Below are positions 45,023-54,532 of a stretch of DNA of 64,000 nt, one piece after another. A program made the translations under genes and the position numbers. Under the pieces are notes generated by a model, which was not told where the DNA came from, searched no databases, and was given only the letters and a program-made list of their open reading frames with translations. Position 1 is the first letter of the stretch. The number at the start of each line of letters is the position of its first letter. Origin of the DNA: Pseudomonas mendocina (GTDB lineage Bacteria; Pseudomonadota; Gammaproteobacteria; Pseudomonadales; Pseudomonadaceae); assembly GCA_037482215.1 (NCBI GenBank), contig CP148074.1:4588001-4652000 (forward strand). Direction: 5' to 3'.

Positions 45023-46321
45023 TCAGCGCTGTGCGGCCACCTGCTCGGGCGTGACCGGGCCCTGCTTATCGCCAAACTGGGCGAGTACATAGTTGGCCAT
45101 TGCCGCGATTTCGATGTCTGTGTGGCTTTCACCGAATGCTGGCATTGCCTCCTCGCGCCCACCGACAACAATGTGGGTTCCGTCCAGAATAGCTTTGACG
45201 ATATTCCGCCCCTTAGGATCATTGCTCGCGGTGCTGCCTTTAAGGCCCGCATACGGGCTCTGGCGCCCCTCGCCGTTCCAGGTGTGGCAACCCGCACAAC
45301 TCTGTGCAAACAGACGCTGACCGAGGCCGCTCTGCTGTGAGGCTGGCAGCATCGCATTGGCGGCCTCTGCACCTGCAGGTTTGAGGTTAACTCGCACATC
45401 CTTATCACCCGGCAAGGCCGGTATATCACGCAAGTACGCGACCAACGCCTGAATATCCTCTGGCACAAGGAACTGCAGGCTGTGCTGAATAACCTCAGCC
45501 ATCGGCCCCGAAGCGCTGCTACGGCCCGGCGCATGGCCGGTCGAGAGGTAGGCGGCCAGTTGCTCATCACTCCATGCACCAATGCCGCTCTGCGGCTCCG
45601 GGGTAATGTTGCTGGCAAGCCAGCCATCGACAACTTCTCCAGAGAAGTGCTGGCTTGTGTTCATGGCGAATGCGAGGTTTCGCGGGGTGTGGCACTCGCC
45701 ACAGTGCCCGAGGGTGTTAGCCAGATAGGCGCCGCGGTTCCATTGCTCACTCTTCTGTGGGTCCGGCGCAAAGCGGCGGTTATCAAAGAAGCCCAGCTTC
45801 CAGAAGGTCATGCCCCAGCGCTGGTTAAACGGAAACGCCAGTTCAAGCGGCTTGTTGGCTTGGCGGACTGGAGCGAGACTGAACAGATACGCCTTGATAG
45901 CCAGCACATCATCCCGGCTCATGCCCGCATACGAGGTGTAGGGCATTGCCGGATAGAGATTACCTTGCGAACCCACCCCTTCGCGGACTGCGCGCACGAA
46001 CTGCTCATCAGTCCAAGCGCCGATACCGGTCTCGGTGTCCGGGGTGATATTGGTTGCGTAGAGCTTACCGAATGGCAGCTCGAACTCCCCGCCTCCGGCA
46101 TAGGGCTTGCCGTCCTTGGCGGTATGGCAGGCGACACAGTCTGCGGCCTGGGCCAGATAGCGGCCACGTGCGACCTGATCGGTAAACTGCTCAGGCGCTC
46201 CAGAGATAGGCGCAACCGGATCAGACCCGACAGGGCGCAACAACACATACAGGACATAAACCACCGCCAGCACGGCAACGGCCAGCAGCAACAGGATGAA
46301 GTTTTTACGACTCTGGCTCAT
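45023..46321 (-). CDS. Triheme cytochrome c subunit of the molybdenum hydroxylase
   Basis: A 432-residue protein with one N-terminal membrane segment (about residues 8-29) and three CxxCH heme sites: CVACH (Cys62), CGECH (about 207) and CAGCH (about 341). Triheme cytochromes of this type serve as membrane electron acceptors for periplasmic dehydrogenases. It is the last gene behind the iron-sulfur and molybdopterin subunits, its start overlapping the stop of the former. It should pass electrons from the hydroxylase to the respiratory chain. Confidence 0.9.
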   Translation of the reverse strand: MSQSRKNFILLLLAVAVLAVVYVLYVLLRPVGSDPVAPISGAPEQFTDQVARGRYLAQAADCVACHTAKDGKPYAGGGEFELPFGKLYATNITPDTETGIGAWTDEQFVRAVREGVGSQGNLYPAMPYTSYAGMSRDDVLAIKAYLFSLAPVRQANKPLELAFPFNQRWGMTFWKLGFFDNRRFAPDPQKSEQWNRGAYLANTLGHCGECHTPRNLAFAMNTSQHFSGEVVDGWLASNITPEPQSGIGAWSDEQLAAYLSTGHAPGRSSASGPMAEVIQHSLQFLVPEDIQALVAYLRDIPALPGDKDVRVNLKPAGAEAANAMLPASQQSGLGQRLFAQSCAGCHTWNGEGRQSPYAGLKGSTASNDPKGRNIVKAILDGTHIVVGGREEAMPAFGESHTDIEIAAMANYVLAQFGDKQGPVTPEQVAAQR

Positions 46322-46788
46322 GCGGACCGCTCTTCATCCAGCGCTCCGGATGCCTGATGAATAGCCGCCCGAATTCGGACATAGGTTGCGCAGCGGCAGA
46401 TATTGCCTGACATAGCAGCATCAATATCAGCGTCTGTTGGCTTAGCCTGATGCGCCAGCAGAGCCGTCGCGCTCATGATCTGCCCAGACTGGCAGTAACC
46501 ACACTGCACCACGTCCAGATCCAGCCAGGCCTTTTGCACAGCCTGGCCTTCAGGTGTGGCCGAAACCCCTTCAATGGTGGTGATGCGCTTGCCCTGAGCG
46601 GCCGACACCGGCATGGCACAGGCGCGCACAGCAACGCCATCAATATGCACGGTGCAGGCGCCACACATGGCAATGCCACACCCGTATTTGGTTCCGGTCA
46701 GCCCGGCTTCATCACGCAAAAACCACAGCAGAGGCATGTTCGGGTCGCCGTCAAACGACAGCTCCCGGTCATTCACGGTTAAATTCAT
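46318..46788 (-). CDS. (2Fe-2S) subunit of the molybdenum hydroxylase
   Basis: A 156-residue protein with two iron-sulfur domains: a plant-ferredoxin-like part with [15 protein letters not shown] and a helical part with CGYCQSGQ and CRCATY. This is the small subunit of IorAB/aldehyde-oxidoreductase-type enzymes. ATG 46788 is preferred to the adjoining GTG. It lies 11 bases behind the large subunit gene and overlaps the cytochrome gene by four bases, so all three are one operon. Confidence 0.92.
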   Translation of the reverse strand: MNLTVNDRELSFDGDPNMPLLWFLRDEAGLTGTKYGCGIAMCGACTVHIDGVAVRACAMPVSAAQGKRITTIEGVSATPEGQAVQKAWLDLDVVQCGYCQSGQIMSATALLAHQAKPTDADIDAAMSGNICRCATYVRIRAAIHQASGALDEERSA

Positions 46789-46799
46789 CACGGCATTCC

Positions 46800-48986
46800 C
46801 TATGCACTAATCCGTTGAAATGGCAGGCTGAGCGAGGTGCGCGGCAAACCGAGCAACGCCAGGGCATTGCCCACCGCCGGCGCTATGACCGGCACGCCCA
46901 ACTCACCGACGCCGGTAGGAGGCTCGGCCGAGGGGACGATGATGACCTCGATCTCAGGCATCTCATTGATGCGCAGCGTCCGGTAGTCATGGAAGTTGGA
47001 CTGCTCAACCAAACCCTCTTTGAGGGTGATTTTGCTGTACAGGGCCAGCCCCAGACCGAAGCCGATACCGCCCTCAATCTGCGCCCGCACGACATCCGGA
47101 TTGACCACCACACCACAATCCACGGCGCACCAGACTTTGTGCACCCGTGGTAACCCATTTTCATCCACGGAGACTTCCGCAATCTGCGCCACTGAGGTGC
47201 CAAATGCCTTGGCAACCCCAACGCCACGGGCACGGCCATCAACAACCTTGGCCCCTTGCCAGCTAGCCGCCTTGGCTACTGCTCTCAGCACACCGGCTTC
47301 CCGTGGTGCATCACCCATGAGCGCCAGACGGCCCTCGACCGGGTCTTGCCCGGTCTCACTCAGTAGCAGATCGATAAAGCACTCAACCGCATGCCCGGTG
47401 TGGGTAGACGCTACAGAGCGCAGCGATGAGGTGGGAACCTTGCCGGGAACAATATGGGTATCGCAGCGGAAGTGTTCGATGCTGTAGGGAATCTCGTTGG
47501 CCCCCTCCACCATCATCATATCGATGCCGTTTACCACCAACTCGCTGATGGGACTGTCCTTGGTCCAGGAGTGGCCGGTAATGGTGTTTGCCCAGGCAAC
47601 CACCTTGCCGTCGCGGATAGCACCGCGCATGCGATGCAAAATCATTGGCCGGTACCAGCCGCCAGTCACATCATCCTCACGTGTCCACACCACCTTAACG
47701 CCCTGGCCAGGCCCGATCCCTTTGGCCGCTGCCGCCATGTCTGCGACCAAATCCGGCCCGTGCTTGGCATTGCCCAAGTCGATGCGACGACCGAAGCTGC
47801 CACCGGCCAGAATCGTTTCAATCTCAACGTTGTCTGCCGGAAGCTGGAACAACTCACACAGCTGTTTGTGATCAAGGGTCTGCACCTGGCTGCCATAGCG
47901 CGCCTTGACCCGCTCGCCATCCCAAAACAGATAGCCGCCCAGCGGCTCCATCGGGGTATGGGCGACATAGTGGAAGGAGTACTCAACCTCAATCACTTTG
48001 TCAGCCTGTTTAAAGGCCTCATCCGGCGAACCGTGGGAGGCCGCCACCAAACCTGGTTTTTGGGCGATCTGCCGGAATGAATCGAAGATTTCCTCAGTGC
48101 TGCGCATCTCGGCGTCGCTTTCATCCCACTCCACCGCCAGCCTCTTGCGCCCCTGTATGGCCGCCCATGTCCCTTTGGCATACACAGCAACACCTGTAGC
48201 AATCTGCTTGACGGCTACAACGCCAGGCACGGATAGCGCGTGTGCGGCATCAAAGCGACGCACCTTGGCCCCAAACCGGGGAGGCCTGCTGATGGTGACA
48301 GTGAGCATGCCCGGCTCTTGGATATCTTCAGAGAAGTACGCCGTGCCGTCGGTTTTGCCCTTGGAATCCACCCGGCGAACACCGATTGGCTTACCGATCA
48401 AGGTGAAAGAGGCAGGGTCTTTAAGTTTCAGCGACTCAGGTGCAGGAGGGGTTAAGCCCGCAGCGGTTACGGCAAACTGGCCAAAGCCTGCTTCGCGACC
48501 ACTGGCGGCATGAATAATGCGCCCCTGCTTAACCGTGACGGACTGCGGATCAACCTGCCACTGCAGCGCAGCAGCTTGCACCAGCATGGCCCGTGCCATC
48601 GCGCCCATACTGCGCATCTGCTGATAAGCACCGGCGATGGAAGTTGAGCCACCGGTAGCCTGATAACCGAAAGTCGGGTTTAGGTAGAGCTTGGCATCAG
48701 AGGGTGCGGCCACTACGCGCATTTGTGCCCAATCTGCATCCAGCTCTTCAGCAACCAGCGTAGCCATGCCGGTGTAAACGCCCTGGCCAATCTCTGAGTG
48801 CTTGCTGAGCACCGTGACAATGCCGTCTTCGCCAATTTGCACAAAAGCATTGGGCATAAACGGCCCGACTTTCTGCGCGAAGGTTTTAGCTTCCAGGCCT
48901 TTACCGGGCAGGTGTGCACCGATAATCAACACCCCAGCACCGACCATAAACTGCCGTCTGGACAGCGCCAGTCCCGATTCACTCAT
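46800..48986 (-). CDS. Molybdopterin-binding subunit of an IorB/aldehyde-oxidase-type hydroxylase
   Basis: A 728-residue catalytic subunit of the xanthine-oxidase family. A twin-arginine signal ([10 protein letters not shown]) directs export of the folded, cofactor-loaded enzyme. It holds [29 protein letters not shown], and near the C-terminus [13 protein letters not shown] with the catalytic Glu. It may oxidise aldehydes or N-heterocycles such as isoquinoline; the substrate cannot be read. ATG 48986 has GAGG nine bases upstream and is chosen over ATG 49001. No XdhC- or cofactor-maturation gene adjoins it. Confidence 0.9.
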   Translation of the reverse strand: MSESGLALSRRQFMVGAGVLIIGAHLPGKGLEAKTFAQKVGPFMPNAFVQIGEDGIVTVLSKHSEIGQGVYTGMATLVAEELDADWAQMRVVAAPSDAKLYLNPTFGYQATGGSTSIAGAYQQMRSMGAMARAMLVQAAALQWQVDPQSVTVKQGRIIHAASGREAGFGQFAVTAAGLTPPAPESLKLKDPASFTLIGKPIGVRRVDSKGKTDGTAYFSEDIQEPGMLTVTISRPPRFGAKVRRFDAAHALSVPGVVAVKQIATGVAVYAKGTWAAIQGRKRLAVEWDESDAEMRSTEEIFDSFRQIAQKPGLVAASHGSPDEAFKQADKVIEVEYSFHYVAHTPMEPLGGYLFWDGERVKARYGSQVQTLDHKQLCELFQLPADNVEIETILAGGSFGRRIDLGNAKHGPDLVADMAAAAKGIGPGQGVKVVWTREDDVTGGWYRPMILHRMRGAIRDGKVVAWANTITGHSWTKDSPISELVVNGIDMMMVEGANEIPYSIEHFRCDTHIVPGKVPTSSLRSVASTHTGHAVECFIDLLLSETGQDPVEGRLALMGDAPREAGVLRAVAKAASWQGAKVVDGRARGVGVAKAFGTSVAQIAEVSVDENGLPRVHKVWCAVDCGVVVNPDVVRAQIEGGIGFGLGLALYSKITLKEGLVEQSNFHDYRTLRINEMPEIEVIIVPSAEPPTGVGELGVPVIAPAVGNALALLGLPRTSLSLPFQRISA

Positions 48987-49178
48987 CCTAAGCATCCTCA
49001 TCCTGCTGCGTGACTGCGGCGCAGAAGGCCATCACGCAGTGCTTTCTTGTATTAACACCTAAGTGTAGGAACTATCACATTTCTGCAAGGTTCCGGAATG
49101 CACTGCGCGACAGATGGGCGTTCGCCCGGCTAACACCGGGCGACTGTCTTCATTACGGGGATCAGGCGCCCTGCGTTA

Positions 49179-50840
49179 TCAACGCGGCTCGTTCATCAGT
49201 CCCTTAACGATAGAAACACAGCCCACCAACAGCACCAGTGTGAATGGCAAACCGGTCGACACCGCCATCGCCTGCAAGGCAATCAGCCCACCGCCAAGCA
49301 ACAGGGCAATCGCGATCACACCCTCGATGCTGGCCCAGAACACCCGCTGCACCACCGGCGCGTTGACCTTGCCGCCTGCGGTGATGGTGTCGATCACCAG
49401 CGAGCCGGAATCCGACGAGGTGATAAAGAACATCACCACCAAAATGATCGCCACAAACGAGGTAATCGCACTCAACGGCATCTCGTTAAGCAGCGCAAAC
49501 AACTTCAATTCCAACGCCGCGTCAGCCACGCCGTTCAAGCCCGCAGCTGTCTGCTCAAATGCCGCGCTGCCAAACGTGGTCATCCACAGCACCGACACCA
49601 GCGACGGCACCAACAGCACCGCAATCAGGAACTCACGCACACTGCGACCACGGCTGACGCGGGCGATAAACATGCCCACAAACGGCGACCAGCTGATCCA
49701 CCAGGCCCAGTAGAAAGCCGTCCAGCCCTGGCTGAAGTTGGCATCCTCACGCCCAATCGGATTGGACAGCGCAGGCAGGTAACTCAGGTACGCACCGAGG
49801 TTGTCCAAAACGCCGCTGAGGATCACCAGCGTTGGCCCCGCAATGATGACAAACGCCAGCAAGGCAAAGGCCAAACCGATGTTGATTTCGGAAAGAATCC
49901 GCACGCCCTTGTCCAACCCGGACAACACAGACCCCAATGCCACCAACGTGATCACAATAATCAGGACGACCTTGCTGGTGTCCGTGGCCTTAATCCCGAA
50001 CAGCTGCTCAATGCCCGCGGCGGCTTGCTCAGCACCAACGCCCAATGACGTGACCAAACCAAACAACGTGGCAAACACCGCCAGAATATCGATGATATGG
50101 CCCGGCCAGCCCCACACCCGCTCACCGAGAATCGGATAGAAGATCGACCGGATCGCCAGCGGCAAGCCCTTGTTATAGGAAAAAATTGCCAACGACAGCC
50201 CGACAACCGCATAAATCGCCCACGGATGCAGACCCCAGTGGAATATGGTGGAAGCCATAGCCAGGCGCTTGGCTTCGGTAACGTCGCCTACCGCACCGCT
50301 CAACGGGGCCCAATCGGTGCGCACGCCGTTTTCCACCGTTACCCCGCCCAGCGCGGCGCTGTAATGGGAAACCGGTTCTGCCACGCCATAGAACATCAGG
50401 CCGATGCCCATACCCGCAGCAAACAGCATGGCGAACCAACTCAGGTAATTGAAATCCGGCGTGGCATGGGTGCCACCGATCCGCACCCGGCCCAGCGGCG
50501 ACAGAATCAAGCCAACACAAACCAGCACAAAGATGTTCCCGGCGCTGAGAAAGAACCAGGCCATGTGGTGAGTGATCCAGTTGCGCAAAGCGCTGAACAA
50601 CGGCTCGACCTGATTTTGCAAAGCCAAGGTCAGCAGCACAAACAGCAACGCAGTCAGGGCGGAGATAATGAAAACCTTGCCGTGAATGTCGAGATTGATC
50701 GAGAACTGACCCTGAATATTGTCCTGGCCTATCACATAATCCGTGTCGATCAGATTAGCTTTACCCGTCGGAGCCGGAATGCCATCCGGGGTAACCGAAT
50801 CAGCCTTAGGTGTCGTGTCAGACGAAGGGGTTTGCTCCAT
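49179..50840 (-). CDS. BCCT-family transporter (betaine/choline/carnitine type)
   Basis: A 553-residue inner-membrane protein with about twelve membrane segments. The BCCT signature is seen in AAGMGIGLMFYGVAEPVSHY, the HWGLHPWAIYAVVGLSLA segment and the Trp-rich FYWAWWISWSPFVGMFIARV. An N-terminal hydrophilic extension of about 50 residues may be regulatory. The family imports glycine betaine, choline or similar compounds as osmoprotectant or nutrient. AAGGAG precedes the ATG. Confidence 0.92.
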   Translation of the reverse strand: MEQTPSSDTTPKADSVTPDGIPAPTGKANLIDTDYVIGQDNIQGQFSINLDIHGKVFIISALTALLFVLLTLALQNQVEPLFSALRNWITHHMAWFFLSAGNIFVLVCVGLILSPLGRVRIGGTHATPDFNYLSWFAMLFAAGMGIGLMFYGVAEPVSHYSAALGGVTVENGVRTDWAPLSGAVGDVTEAKRLAMASTIFHWGLHPWAIYAVVGLSLAIFSYNKGLPLAIRSIFYPILGERVWGWPGHIIDILAVFATLFGLVTSLGVGAEQAAAGIEQLFGIKATDTSKVVLIIVITLVALGSVLSGLDKGVRILSEINIGLAFALLAFVIIAGPTLVILSGVLDNLGAYLSYLPALSNPIGREDANFSQGWTAFYWAWWISWSPFVGMFIARVSRGRSVREFLIAVLLVPSLVSVLWMTTFGSAAFEQTAAGLNGVADAALELKLFALLNEMPLSAITSFVAIILVVMFFITSSDSGSLVIDTITAGGKVNAPVVQRVFWASIEGVIAIALLLGGGLIALQAMAVSTGLPFTLVLLVGCVSIVKGLMNEPR

Positions 50841-51117
50841 GGATGAGTCTCTCCTTTAGCGTTGGCACGCGAAGCGCGCACGAGGACGGATTGCCCTACT
50901 CGTACAGCCCCTGCCCAGGCCGATCAGCACCCAACGTGACAGTCGGCCCTCACCGCAGAGGCAGGAACAAGAAAGCAGTATCAACGGACAACATGCCGGC
51001 AATGCGCAGGCAACCGAAGCGATACCGAGTCTAACCAGACCCTTTTTGGTACAAAGCGTTCAACTTAATGTAGACAAGAAAACCAGTTCGCACCGTTTCC
51101 ACTGCCTGTGAATCCAC

Positions 51118-51618
51118 TCATGAATGGTCACCAACCACTTCACGGTACAGGCTCAGGCCTCTTGCCTTGTAGTTAGCCAGCGCACTGGGGTGATCAAGGG
51201 TGCAGGTATGCACCCAAACCCGCTCGGTACCCGGCCAGGCCCATGCAGACTGCAGGGCATGAGTCAGCAGCGGCCCGCCAAAACCCTGCCCGCAAAAGCG
51301 CTCAACCAGACCAAAATAGAGAATCTCCACATTGCCTTCAGCGTCCTGCTGCAACTCGTAGTAACCGGCAATAGCGCCCTGATGATAAGCCACCCAAGTA
51401 CGGTGCTCAGGCCGCTCAATCCAGGCCTGCCACTGAGCATCTGACCAGCTCAGTTTGTCATCCCACGCCCAAGGCCCGCCCACCAGTTGATAAAGAAAAC
51501 GGTTGAGTTGGAATTGCTTGATCCTGCATTCCACAACCGTCAGATCGTCCGGCAAGGGCTTGCAACGAACCTGATCAGGGCTGTGCATATGCAGATAAAA
51601 AGTGATGAGCTCACGCAT
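51118..51618 (-). CDS. GNAT-family N-acetyltransferase (second)
   Basis: A 166-residue acetyltransferase: motif A VEILYFGLVERFCGQGFGGP, then VWVHTCTLDHPSALANYKARG typical of plant and bacterial GNATs acting on small amines. The N-terminal part (SPDQVRCKPLPDDLTVVECR) is atypical. Acceptor unknown. It marks the last normal-composition gene before the AT-rich accessory stretch. Confidence 0.82.
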   Translation of the reverse strand: MRELITFYLHMHSPDQVRCKPLPDDLTVVECRIKQFQLNRFLYQLVGGPWAWDDKLSWSDAQWQAWIERPEHRTWVAYHQGAIAGYYELQQDAEGNVEILYFGLVERFCGQGFGGPLLTHALQSAWAWPGTERVWVHTCTLDHPSALANYKARGLSLYREVVGDHS

Positions 51619-51850
51619 GCTGCTGTCATTAGCGAATCATGTCGGGGGAACTCAAATTACACTTAAGCAGGTTGTATAGCGAGTGGGGATCGATAAGGGG
51701 CAGGAGCGGCTTCAGGCAGCGAAAGGAGTTACAGCTACAGGCATAGCTGGGGGCACGACATCAACAAAAACTACAGATTTATTTTCAGGGTGGAAATTAA
51801 CTAATAAATCTGGCCCTTTAGTCTCTTCTGTTCTTTTTTAAAAATTCAAA

Positions 51851-52153
51851 TCACAAACCAGACAAGCCAAATTCGCCATTCTCGTACACTCTATATTCAT
51901 TACCACTTTCATAAATCATTTTTTCAAACCCACAAAATGCTAGAGTCATTCCTTCATCTCGCAACTGAACCTTTCCAAAAAATGTAAACTTTATTCCCTC
52001 ACTCATAACCAGCACAATTAAATCATCACCGCCTATAACATTTAATACTTTGTATTGACTATCAAATGGCCTACCCTCCGACCCAATCGGCAAAAAATAG
52101 TAGAATGATTTTTTAGACTTACACCAATCCTGAATATATTCAGTCGAATTCAT
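51851..52153 (-). CDS. AT-rich orphan gene, possible immunity protein
   Basis: A 100-residue acidic, aromatic-rich protein (MNSTEYIQDWCKSKKSFYYF, GGDDLIVLVMSEGIKFTFFG), with no signal peptide or membrane span. I do not recognise the family. It lies at the distal end of a type VI effector cluster, is AT-rich, and follows another small gene fragment; those are common traits of acquired immunity genes. The immunity idea rests on context only. GAGTGGG precedes the ATG at 52153. Confidence 0.5.
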   Translation of the reverse strand: MNSTEYIQDWCKSKKSFYYFLPIGSEGRPFDSQYKVLNVIGGDDLIVLVMSEGIKFTFFGKVQLRDEGMTLAFCGFEKMIYESGNEYRVYENGEFGLSGL

Positions 52154-52193
52154 TTTCAACAACCCACTCAGGTTTTAACAAAATAAGTAAAGC

Positions 52194-52338
52194 TTATGAA
52201 AAATTGGACAGCCACTCCCTACACTTAATTAAAATATCAGAATCATTCATTCCGACAGTATCCACCAGCCCCAACTCCTCATATCCTAGCTCATCGCTCC
52301 TTCTATAAAAGATCATATATGAGTCCCGCCCATCAAAC
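52194..52338 (-). pseudogene. 3' fragment of a small gene cut by the IS element
   Basis: Codes for the last 48 or so residues of a protein (FDGRDSYMIFYRRSDELGYE ... ECCG-free end WLSNFS). The 5' part is missing: upstream the frame runs directly into the right-to-left IS end at 52339. Composition is AT-rich like the neighbour at 51851. It probably was an immunity-type gene of the effector cluster; no functional start remains outside the IS. Confidence 0.6.
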
Positions 52339-52388
52339 TGAATCGCCCCGGGTTTCGTGGAGGCCTCAACTCTTGAGAAGATGAGGCC

Positions 52389-52712
52389 ATGAAAAAGACT
52401 ACGACCTACTCCCCTGAAGTCCGTGAACGTGCCGTGCGCATGGTTCTGGAACACCTGAACGACTACCCCTCCGAGTGGGCCGCCATTGAAGCCATCGCGC
52501 CGAAGATTGGCTGTGCAGCGCAAACGTTGCATGGCTGGATTCGCCGCCATCAGACCGACGCAGGCCAGCGTCCAGGCCCGACCACCGAAGAGCGCGAACG
52601 CATCAAGGCGTTGGAGCGGGAGAACCGGGAATTGCGCAAGGCCAATGAAATTCTGCGTCTGGCCAGTGCGTATTTTGCCCAGGCGGAGCTCGACCGCCGC
52701 ACCAAGTCCTGA
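52389..52712 (+). CDS. IS3-family transposase OrfA
   Basis: A 107-residue DNA-binding protein: helix-turn-helix ([36 protein letters not shown]) followed by a leucine-zipper-like coiled coil ([20 protein letters not shown]). It recognises the terminal repeats. The orfB frame is -1 relative to it and overlaps its end, as needed for the fused OrfAB transposase made by ribosomal frameshifting. Confidence 0.92.
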   Translation: MKKTTTYSPEVRERAVRMVLEHLNDYPSEWAAIEAIAPKIGCAAQTLHGWIRRHQTDAGQRPGPTTEERERIKALERENRELRKANEILRLASAYFAQAELDRRTKS

Positions 52713-53611
52713 GGGCTTTTGTCGATCAGTACCGTGACCGTCTCGGGGTCGAGTCGATCTGCCGTGTCTTGCAGATCGCCCCGTCCGGTTACCGCAGACA
52801 TGCGGCCCAACTGCGCAATCCGGCACTGCGTTGTTGCCGTGCTCAGCGCGATGAGGCGTTGAGCTTGGAGATCCAGCGCGTGTGGGATACCAACATGCAG
52901 TGCTATGGCGCGGTGAAGGTTTGGAAGCAGTTACTGCGAGAGGGCCTCAAGGTCGCCAGATGTACGGTGGAGCGGCTAATGCGGCGAGCTGGGTTGCAGG
53001 GAATTAGGCGTGGCCAGGTTGTACGGACGACGGTGGCCGGCGACAAGTCGCTGTGTCCGCTGGATCGTGTCCAACGCCAGTTCCATGCTGAGCGCCCGAA
53101 CCAGCTGTGGGTGTCGGATTTCACCTATGTCTCGACCTGGCAAGGCTGGCTGTACGTGGCGTTCGTGATTGACGTCTTTGCACGGCGCATCGTCGGCTGG
53201 CGAGTCAGTACCAGCATGAAGACCGACTTCGTGCTGGATGCCCTGGAGCAAGCGCTGTACGCCCGACAGCCACATCGTATGGGTGGCCTGATTCACCATA
53301 GCGACCGTGGCAGTCAGTACGTCTCGATCCGCTATACCGAGCGGCTGGCAGAGGCCGGCATTGAGCCTTCGGTTGGCAGCAAGGGCGACAGCTACGACAA
53401 CGCCTTGGCCGAGACTATCAACGGGCTGTACAAGGCTGAACTGATTTACCGGCAGTCATGGAAGAGTCGTGAAGCTGTTGAGATGGCGACCTTGAAATGG
53501 GTGCACTGGTACAACCACCAGCGGCTGTTGAGCTCAATCGGGTATATCCCGCCTGCGGAGGCTGAGGCAAACTTCCACCAGCAACAAGCAAGTCAGGCCA
53601 TGGCGGCCTGA
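52712..53611 (+). CDS. IS3-family transposase OrfB (DDE integrase domain)
   Basis: About 299 residues of the catalytic part, beginning [20 protein letters not shown] right at the orfA stop in the -1 frame. An HTH_21 segment (VWKQLLREGLKVARCTVERL) precedes the rve integrase core with the three acidic residues in WVSDFTYVSTW, HHSDRGSQYVS and NALAETINGLYKAEL. No own ATG is evident; expression by -1 frameshift from orfA is expected. All catalytic residues are present, so the element may be active. Confidence 0.92.
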   Translation, partial: RAFVDQYRDRLGVESICRVLQIAPSGYRRHAAQLRNPALRCCRAQRDEALSLEIQRVWDTNMQCYGAVKVWKQLLREGLKVARCTVERLMRRAGLQGIRRGQVVRTTVAGDKSLCPLDRVQRQFHAERPNQLWVSDFTYVSTWQGWLYVAFVIDVFARRIVGWRVSTSMKTDFVLDALEQALYARQPHRMGGLIHHSDRGSQYVSIRYTERLAEAGIEPSVGSKGDSYDNALAETINGLYKAELIYRQSWKSREAVEMATLKWVHWYNHQRLLSSIGYIPPAEAEANFHQQQASQAMAA

Positions 53612-53612
53612 C

Positions 53613-54200
53613 TTAAACGAAACGGCCTCCACGAAACCCGGGGCGATTCACCATCGGTAAACCTAGCGAGACCAGCAGTGCATTGTCCGGCTCACCCAAA
53701 CGGCGCACTAATAGCTCCAACGACGCATTGCGCATACCGCCTGTATGCGGGCCCACCAGCATAAACTCGCCAGCAACTGCTTCGGCACCATCCCACGGTG
53801 TGTGATACAGCTCGCCGTTATGGTCGAAATAGACTTCACGGGTACGGCGATTAAACAAAATAGGCAGTGGAAGTGGGCTACGTGTTTCCCAGATAAAAGG
53901 AACGATAAATGCGATGATGCCGAATAAAAGACCTATCCAAACTCCATCGGCATTACCACTTAATAAGAGGATGGTGCTTGCAACAATTGCAGCAACACCA
54001 ATAATCCCTCCAAGAAACCCTGTCACCATTCCCCTATCTGAGTCCCCACCAACTTTTAACGATAAGTAATGCTCGGTATGCTCATCCGTAACGAACATTT
54101 CCCAAGGCTTTTCCCCAGTTGGTTGATCCGCTCGCAACACTACACTGGGCGAACTACCAAAGCGCGCACGGGCCTGTTGGATCAAGTCACTTAAAGCCAT
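53613..54200 (-). pseudogene. Truncated second copy of the putative effector-immunity membrane protein
   Basis: Matches the first 185 or so residues of the intact gene at 54533-55492 (SDLIQQARARFGSSPS, then NRRTREVYFDHNGELYHTPW through DNALLVSLGLPM). It then runs into the IS; the last dozen residues are IS-encoded and about 135 C-terminal residues are lost. The two copies are nearly identical outside the transmembrane segment, but differ strongly within it (residues about 55-105). It overlaps the end of a matching effector-tail remnant by 10 bases, exactly as in the intact pair. Confidence 0.85.
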
Positions 54201-54345
54201 ATCACTTCCTTGATTTCAATCGGTGGCAACGTTAATCCTTCCATGGGGGAATAACTGAGTTCACCACGAACACCATCAAACTGCTCACCTTTGCTCTCAT
54301 GATAAACACGACGGTAAACTGCTACGCCGGGTTCAAGGTCAGTAC
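53651..54345 (-). repeat. Degenerate direct repeat, copy B of the effector-tail/immunity cassette
   Basis: This 695-bp stretch aligns without net gaps to 54943-55637, at a constant offset of 1292 bp. It is cut on the left by the IS end and on the right by a REP-like element at 54346. It therefore is an older tandem duplication of the effector 3' end plus the 5' part of the next gene. Confidence 0.85.
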
Positions 54346-54484
54346 GTAGGGTAGATGGCGCTTCCCCCATCCACCAAAGGTATGTTTGGTGTTGCCCGCT
54401 GGTGGATAAGCAAAGCCTTATCCACCCTACCCTCACGCCGGACTCTGGATCAGGCCGTAGCACGGAGTAGTCAGCAGTGCTCAC
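54191..54484 (-). pseudogene. Orphan remnant of the effector C-terminus with an embedded REP element
   Basis: The frame ends in about 50 residues (EPGVAVYRRVYHESKGEQFD ... LPPIEIKEVIWL) that match the end of the large effector at 55483. Upstream this frame is made by a REP-like element (54346-54430) and, beyond it, by a further short piece resembling the same tail (RPDPESGV). There is no N-terminal domain, so it cannot be a working effector. A GTG opens the frame at 54484, but translation alone would make no sense. It is best seen as a silent tail cassette. Confidence 0.75.
54346..54430. repeat. REP-like hairpin pair inside the duplicated tail
   Basis: Left half GTAGGGTAGATGG...CCATCCACC (54346-54374, imperfect) and right half GGTGGATAAG-N6-CTTATCCACC (54401-54426) followed by CTAC. 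It is the same repeat family as at 32396-32477, but here the GTAG/CTAC tails face outward instead of inward. It interrupts homology between the two tail copies exactly at its edge. Confidence 0.75.
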
Positions 54485-54532
54485 GCAATCCCTGACTCGT
54501 CAGAATTGGCGATGATGCCCAAGCGAGCGGGC

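Larger units (their letters stand above)
52339..53650 (+). mobile_element. IS3-family insertion sequence (IS51-like group)
   Basis: A 1312-bp element with perfect 27-bp terminal inverted repeats (52339-52365 and 53624-53650) beginning TGAATCGCCCCGGG. Inside are orfA and orfB in the usual overlapping arrangement. The flanking triplets are AAC on the left and CCA on the right, so there is no target duplication, and the genes on the two sides do not join into one. The element therefore sits at a deletion or recombination junction. The IS51-like label rests on the transposase style and IR start. Confidence 0.93.
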
